Source: Halobacteriales archaeon QS_5_70_15
Lineage (GTDB): Archaea > Halobacteriota > Halobacteria > Halobacteriales > Haloarculaceae
Direction: 5' to 3'
DNA: 8,081 nt
Assembly: GCA_003022005.1 (NCBI GenBank)
Contig: PXRQ01000008.1
Coordinates: 1 to 8,081 of the forward strand
Below the pieces are notes generated by a model. It was not told the origin of the DNA. It made no database searches and saw only the letters and a list, made by a program, of their open reading frames with translations. The position numbers were made by a program, and so were the translations under genes. Shown piece after piece: positions 6,088 to 8,081 of the stretch. Within the stretch, counting starts at the first letter, position 1. The number at the start of each line of letters is the position of its first letter.

Positions 6088-7092
6088 ATGAACCCGGAAA
6101 CGCGGACGGTCGAGGCGAACGGCCTCGCCTTCGAGTGCCTCGAGATCGGCGACGGCGACCGGCTGGCGCTCTGCCTCCACGGCTTCCCCGACGACGCCGG
6201 CTCGATGGTCCCGCTCGGGTCGCGGCTCGCCGACGCCGGCTACACCGCCGTCGCGCCGTTCATGCGGGGGTACGCCCCGACCGAGTCCGCCCCGGACGGC
6301 GACTACTCCGCGGGCGCGCTCGGGGCGGACGCGGTCGCGCTCGCGGCGGCCTACGACGAGCGCGAGGGGTTCGAGGGGGCCGTCCTCGTCGGCCACGACT
6401 GGGGCGCCGTGGCGGGCTACGTGGCCGCGCTGCAGTCGCCGGAGACGTTCGACCGGATGGCGACGCTCGCCGTCCCCCCGCGGTTCGACGCGCTGCTCCC
6501 CCGCCACCCCCGGCAGGTCCTCCGGTCGTGGTACATCTGGCTGTTCCAGGCCCGGAGGATGGCCGAGCGCGCCGTTCGCTGGCAGGACTTCGCGCTGATC
6601 GAGTTCCTCTGGGGGACGTGGTCGCCGTCGTGGGACTACCCCGGCGAGCGCATCGAGTCGGTCAAGGCGACCTTCTCGGAGGGCGAGACCGTCGAGAACG
6701 CCCTCGGGTACTACCGACAGATCGTCGGTCCGTCGGTGAGGGGGCTCCTCACCGGCGGGTCGGTTCCGCGGGTCGACCGCCAGCCACACATCCGGGTCCC
6801 GACGCTGATCCTCGCGGGAACCGAGGACGGCGCCATCGGTCCGGAACTGTTCGAGCGGGCCGACGAGGCCTTCGACGCCCGCTGCCGGGTCGTGCGGGTG
6901 AACGGCGCCGGCCACTTCCTCCACCAGGAACGACCCGACGTGGTCGGCGAGGAGGTCGTCTCGTTCCTCGGCGAGGCGAACGGGGACGGGGACGACGATA
7001 CGGACGACGGTAGCGGCGAGACGAGCGACGGTGGCGACGAGGACGGGAGTACGGGCGAGGGGGGCAACGAATCGCGGGGGGACGACGGCTGA
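6088..7092 (+). CDS. Alpha/beta hydrolase, epoxide hydrolase-like, with acidic C-terminal tail
   Basis: The 334-residue protein has an alpha/beta-hydrolase fold. The oxyanion motif HGFP is at 31-34 and the nucleophile elbow GHDWG at 102-106, with Asp104 as nucleophile. The likely catalytic acid is Asp247 in AGTEDG and the catalytic base His276 in GAGH. An Asp nucleophile with HGxP is the pattern of epoxide hydrolases and haloalkane dehalogenases. The cap contains SWYIWLFQ (147-154) and LGYYRQ (206-211), whose tyrosines sit where epoxide hydrolases keep their epoxide-activating tyrosines, so epoxide hydrolase is favoured; the substrate is unknown. Residues about 297-334 form a tail of Asp, Glu, Gly, Ser and Thr beyond the fold, likely disordered. 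No signal peptide is seen, so the enzyme is cytoplasmic. The ATG at 6088 fits a leaderless start 26 bases from the TATA-like element. It is transcribed alone. Confidence 0.88.
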   Translation: MNPETRTVEANGLAFECLEIGDGDRLALCLHGFPDDAGSMVPLGSRLADAGYTAVAPFMRGYAPTESAPDGDYSAGALGADAVALAAAYDEREGFEGAVLVGHDWGAVAGYVAALQSPETFDRMATLAVPPRFDALLPRHPRQVLRSWYIWLFQARRMAERAVRWQDFALIEFLWGTWSPSWDYPGERIESVKATFSEGETVENALGYYRQIVGPSVRGLLTGGSVPRVDRQPHIRVPTLILAGTEDGAIGPELFERADEAFDARCRVVRVNGAGHFLHQERPDVVGEEVVSFLGEANGDGDDDTDDGSGETSDGGDEDGSTGEGGNESRGDDG

Positions 7093-7127
7093 TACGGACG
7101 GGAGCCTTCGCCGAGGGACCCCGACCG

Positions 7128-7149
7128 CCCGTCGCGGATCCCCGACGGG
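7128..7149 (+). terminator. Hairpin downstream of the hydrolase gene
   Basis: CCCGTCG (7128-7134) and CGACGGG (7143-7149) make a perfect 7-base-pair stem with an 8-base loop, 36 bases after the hydrolase stop. No T-run follows, so a role in termination or 3'-end stability is only plausible. Confidence 0.3.
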
Positions 7150-7213
7150 GGCTCGGCCGGCTCTCGACCCGCTGGCGTCACGCGGACGCCGGTGGTCGGG
7201 CCCGGCGGGGTTC

Positions 7214-7293
7214 ATACTGTCGAACAGAAGCCCATGAACGATATCGCCACACCGCTGCGCCGATGAGGCTCAGGTAGTTCCGTCCGACAGTAT
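7214..7293. repeat. 80-base element bounded by 9-base inverted repeats
   Basis: ATACTGTCG (7214-7222) and CGACAGTAT (7285-7293) are perfect inverted repeats; with three flanking bases on the inner side and four on the outer side, 13 of 16 positions match. Inside are a small hairpin CTGT-CGA-ACAG (7217-7227), GTTCAT/ATGAAC (7210-7215 and 7234-7239) and the palindrome CGATATCG (7239-7246). The right end touches the stop codon of the zinc-ribbon gene. It contains no credible ORF. It could be a small non-autonomous repeat element or a structured intergenic repeat; only the inverted repeats are directly visible. Confidence 0.45.
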
Positions 7294-7466
7294 CAGCCGC
7301 TGATCGACAGTCCCGTCATCACGTCGGTGCTCCCGCACTCCGGACACTGCGTCAGCTCGCCGATCGGCGGCGACTCGACGGTGTTCCACTCCGAACCGCC
7401 GGACGCGGCCTCGAACCCACACCGCTGGCACCGCGACGTCGGGCTGCTCTCGGTGTTCCGAGCCAT
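7293..7466 (-). CDS. Small double-CxxC zinc-ribbon protein
   Basis: The product is only 57 residues, with CQRC (Cys13, Cys16) and CPEC (Cys41, Cys44) framing a 24-residue linker that includes GFEAASGGSEW. This is the four-cysteine pattern of a single treble-clef or rubredoxin-like zinc ribbon. Small zinc-finger proteins of this size are common in haloarchaea and some affect motility, biofilm or stress responses; I cannot assign this one to a characterised member. The ATG at 7466 is supported by a good TATA-like element 23-32 bases upstream, implying a leaderless mRNA. The frame continues open upstream to 7946, but that part crosses the promoter and lacks motifs. The stop lies at the edge of an 80-base inverted-repeat element. 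It is transcribed alone. Confidence 0.78.
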   Translation of the reverse strand: MARNTESSPTSRCQRCGFEAASGGSEWNTVESPPIGELTQCPECGSTDVMTGLSISG

Positions 7467-7488
7467 ACGTGAGTCTCGTGAAACGGTG

Positions 7489-7498
7489 TACAAAAATC
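7489..7498 (-). promoter_or_regulatory. TATA box of the zinc-ribbon gene
   Basis: GATTTTTGTA on the minus strand is the most AT-rich patch in the region. It is centred about 28 bases upstream of the ATG at 7466, the spacing expected for a leaderless haloarchaeal gene. Confidence 0.6.
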
Positions 7499-7499
7499 T

Positions 7500-7836
7500 A
7501 CCCCCGACCGGGCGCCGGAGGGTACACCGCGTGACCCGTGCGCCGGACGCTACAGGGGCTCCTCCGATAACGTGCCGTGCCCACACGCCGGAGAGTCCCT
7601 GCGCTCGCAGACACGAGTCCCAACCGCCTCGTTCCCCTCGGACCGACCGGAGGGGGTCTCTCCCCCCCGCCCTCTCCACCCTACCTCTCCCGTCGCCGCA
7701 TCGACCTCCCACTCGCAGGCGGCGACTGGACAGTGTAGTGCTCCCGTCGTGGCCAGCCCGTTCGGTCACGACCCGGTTCACCGACGACCGGCCGTGAGCG
7801 ACACGCAAAGCGGTCGCTCGCAGGACGGTGCTCGGC
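7500..7836. other. Intergenic stretch without a convincing gene
   Basis: Open frames cross this region, but none has a promoter, a ribosome-binding site, recognisable motifs or haloarchaeal acidic composition. Visible structure is limited to inverted repeats: CTGCG-CT-CGCAG at 7599-7610, CCCCTC/GAGGGG at 7634-7655 with a 10-base loop, and the stronger hairpin at 7796-7819 listed separately. It may be decayed sequence between the zinc-ribbon gene and the tRNA fragments. Confidence 0.6.
7796..7819. other. Strong hairpin with AAA loop between zinc-ribbon gene and tRNA fragments
   Basis: GAGCGAC (7796-7802) pairs with GTCGCTC (7813-7819). After one unpaired A, CGC pairs with GCG around an AAA loop, giving ten base pairs in 24 bases. 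It lies 18 bases to the left of the tRNA-Gly 3'-end copy. On the minus strand it could end tRNA transcription, but no T-run follows. Confidence 0.4.
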
Positions 7837-7863
7837 AGAAGTGTGCTGGCGGGGATTCGAACC
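7837..7863 (-). pseudogene. Isolated copy of the tRNA-Gly 3' end and flank
   Basis: This matches 7977-8003 at 25 of 27 bases. It covers the right half of the T-arm, the 3' acceptor strand (CCAGCAC plus A) and the shared flank CACTTCT. The upstream side does not continue as a tRNA: the 5' T-stem strand would be TCCGG against CCCCG, giving two proper pairs, and no anticodon or D arm is present. It is a 3'-end fragment, not a functional tRNA. Such fragments are typical of att sites left by elements that integrate into tRNA genes; a decayed tandem duplication is the alternative. Confidence 0.6.
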
Positions 7864-7895
7864 GGACCCGTTCCGCGCCCTGCGGTCACTCCACG

Positions 7896-7921
7896 GCAGG
7901 GTTCAAATCCTTCCGCACACA
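7896..7921 (+). pseudogene. Degenerate tRNA 3'-end-like fragment on the opposite strand
   Basis: GCAGGGTTCAAATCC followed by TTCCGCACACA resembles a T-arm (GTTCAAATCC) and acceptor 3' strand, here on the plus strand. The T-stem pairs at only four of five positions (one a wobble), and no D or anticodon arm is found upstream, where the opposite-facing tRNA-Gly fragment lies. The two fragments stand back to back 36 bases apart. The parent tRNA cannot be named. Confidence 0.35.
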
Positions 7922-7981
7922 TCCGCTCACGCCGTGGCGAGCACACGCTACGCGGTGTTCGTCGGCCGTTCGCGGGAGAAG

Positions 7982-8052
7982 TGCGCTGGCGGGGATTTGA
8001 ACCCCGGTTGTGACCATGGCAAGGTCACGTGATACCACTACACTACCAGCGC
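7982..8052 (-). tRNA. tRNA-Gly (anticodon GCC)
   Basis: The 71-base gene folds into a full cloverleaf on the minus strand. The acceptor stem is GCGCTGG with CCAGCGC, followed by the discriminator A. The D region is TAGTGTAGTGGTATCAC. The anticodon stem TGACC/GGTCA encloses the loop TTGCCAT, with anticodon GCC at 8018-8020. The T-arm CGGGG-TTCAAAT-CCCCG is perfect. It reads GGC and GGU glycine codons. The 3' CCA is not encoded and must be added after transcription. The 71-base length is normal for archaeal tRNA-Gly. There is no intron. A perfect palindrome AACCGCGGTT (8069-8078) lies just upstream; the promoter probably lies beyond the window edge. Confidence 0.96.
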
Positions 8053-8081
8053 GCCTGCAACAGCATCTAACCGCGGTTCCG

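Noticed and set aside
6037..7215. Long minus-strand extension ahead of the thiamine-binding protein
   Set aside because: It is antisense to the alpha/beta hydrolase, whose catalytic motifs are all present on the plus strand.
7842..7920. A complete tRNA in either orientation
   Set aside because: Although the ends pair (GTGTGC/GCACAC), there is no D arm, no anticodon arm and no proper T-stem in either direction.
7467..7946. N-terminal extension of the small zinc-ribbon protein
   Set aside because: It crosses a good TATA box at 7489-7498 and part of a tRNA fragment, and shows no conserved features.
8065..8072. GGTTAGAT on the minus strand as TATA box of tRNA-Gly
   Set aside because: Its centre is only about 16 bases from the mature tRNA 5' end, so a start 26 bases downstream would fall inside the tRNA.
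1..8081. CRISPR array, insertion sequence transposase, toxin-antitoxin or defence genes
   Set aside because: No regularly spaced repeats, transposase motifs or recognisable defence proteins were found on either strand.

Overview
The window comes from a haloarchaeon (class Halobacteria). The base composition is very GC-rich, the proteins are strongly acidic, and promoters show archaeal TATA boxes about 26-30 bases ahead of start codons with little or no leader. The order SPOUT-type methyltransferase, L3, L4, L23, L2, S19, L22 is the archaeal version of the S10 ribosomal-protein cluster. The L22 sequence closely resembles, from memory, that of Haloarcula marismortui. I cannot name the species.

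Positions 1-4696 (all minus strand) form one tightly packed operon read from right to left. It begins with a DUF171/COG2106 SPOUT RNA methyltransferase, followed by rpl3, rpl4, rpl23, rpl2, rps19 and rpl22. Three junctions are 4-base ATGA overlaps and the others are gaps of 2-4 bases, so translation is probably coupled. The leader of this operon (4697-4760) holds a TATA box, an inverted repeat at the predicted transcription start, and a hairpin with a GGAA loop just before the start codon.

The most unusual feature is in rpl22, which runs off the left edge. It passes the normal C-terminus (about residue 152) without a stop and re-enters a second, diverged copy of its own internal segment. The two copies match at 26 of 29 residues and 76 of 88 bases, with an in-frame offset of 98 codons.

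Positions 4697-7092 hold three single genes: a zinc-ribbon Nudix hydrolase (minus), a small MTH1187-type thiamine-binding protein (minus), and an epoxide-hydrolase-like alpha/beta hydrolase with an acidic tail (plus). The last two diverge from a 51-base gap with one TATA-like element at its exact centre.

Positions 7093-8081 are gene-poor. They hold a possible terminator, an 80-base element bounded by 9-base inverted repeats, a 57-residue double-CxxC zinc-ribbon protein (minus), about 370 bases without a convincing gene, two isolated tRNA 3'-end-like fragments, and an intact tRNA-Gly(GCC) (minus). One fragment repeats the 3' end and flank of that tRNA-Gly, which looks like the scar of an integration or duplication event.
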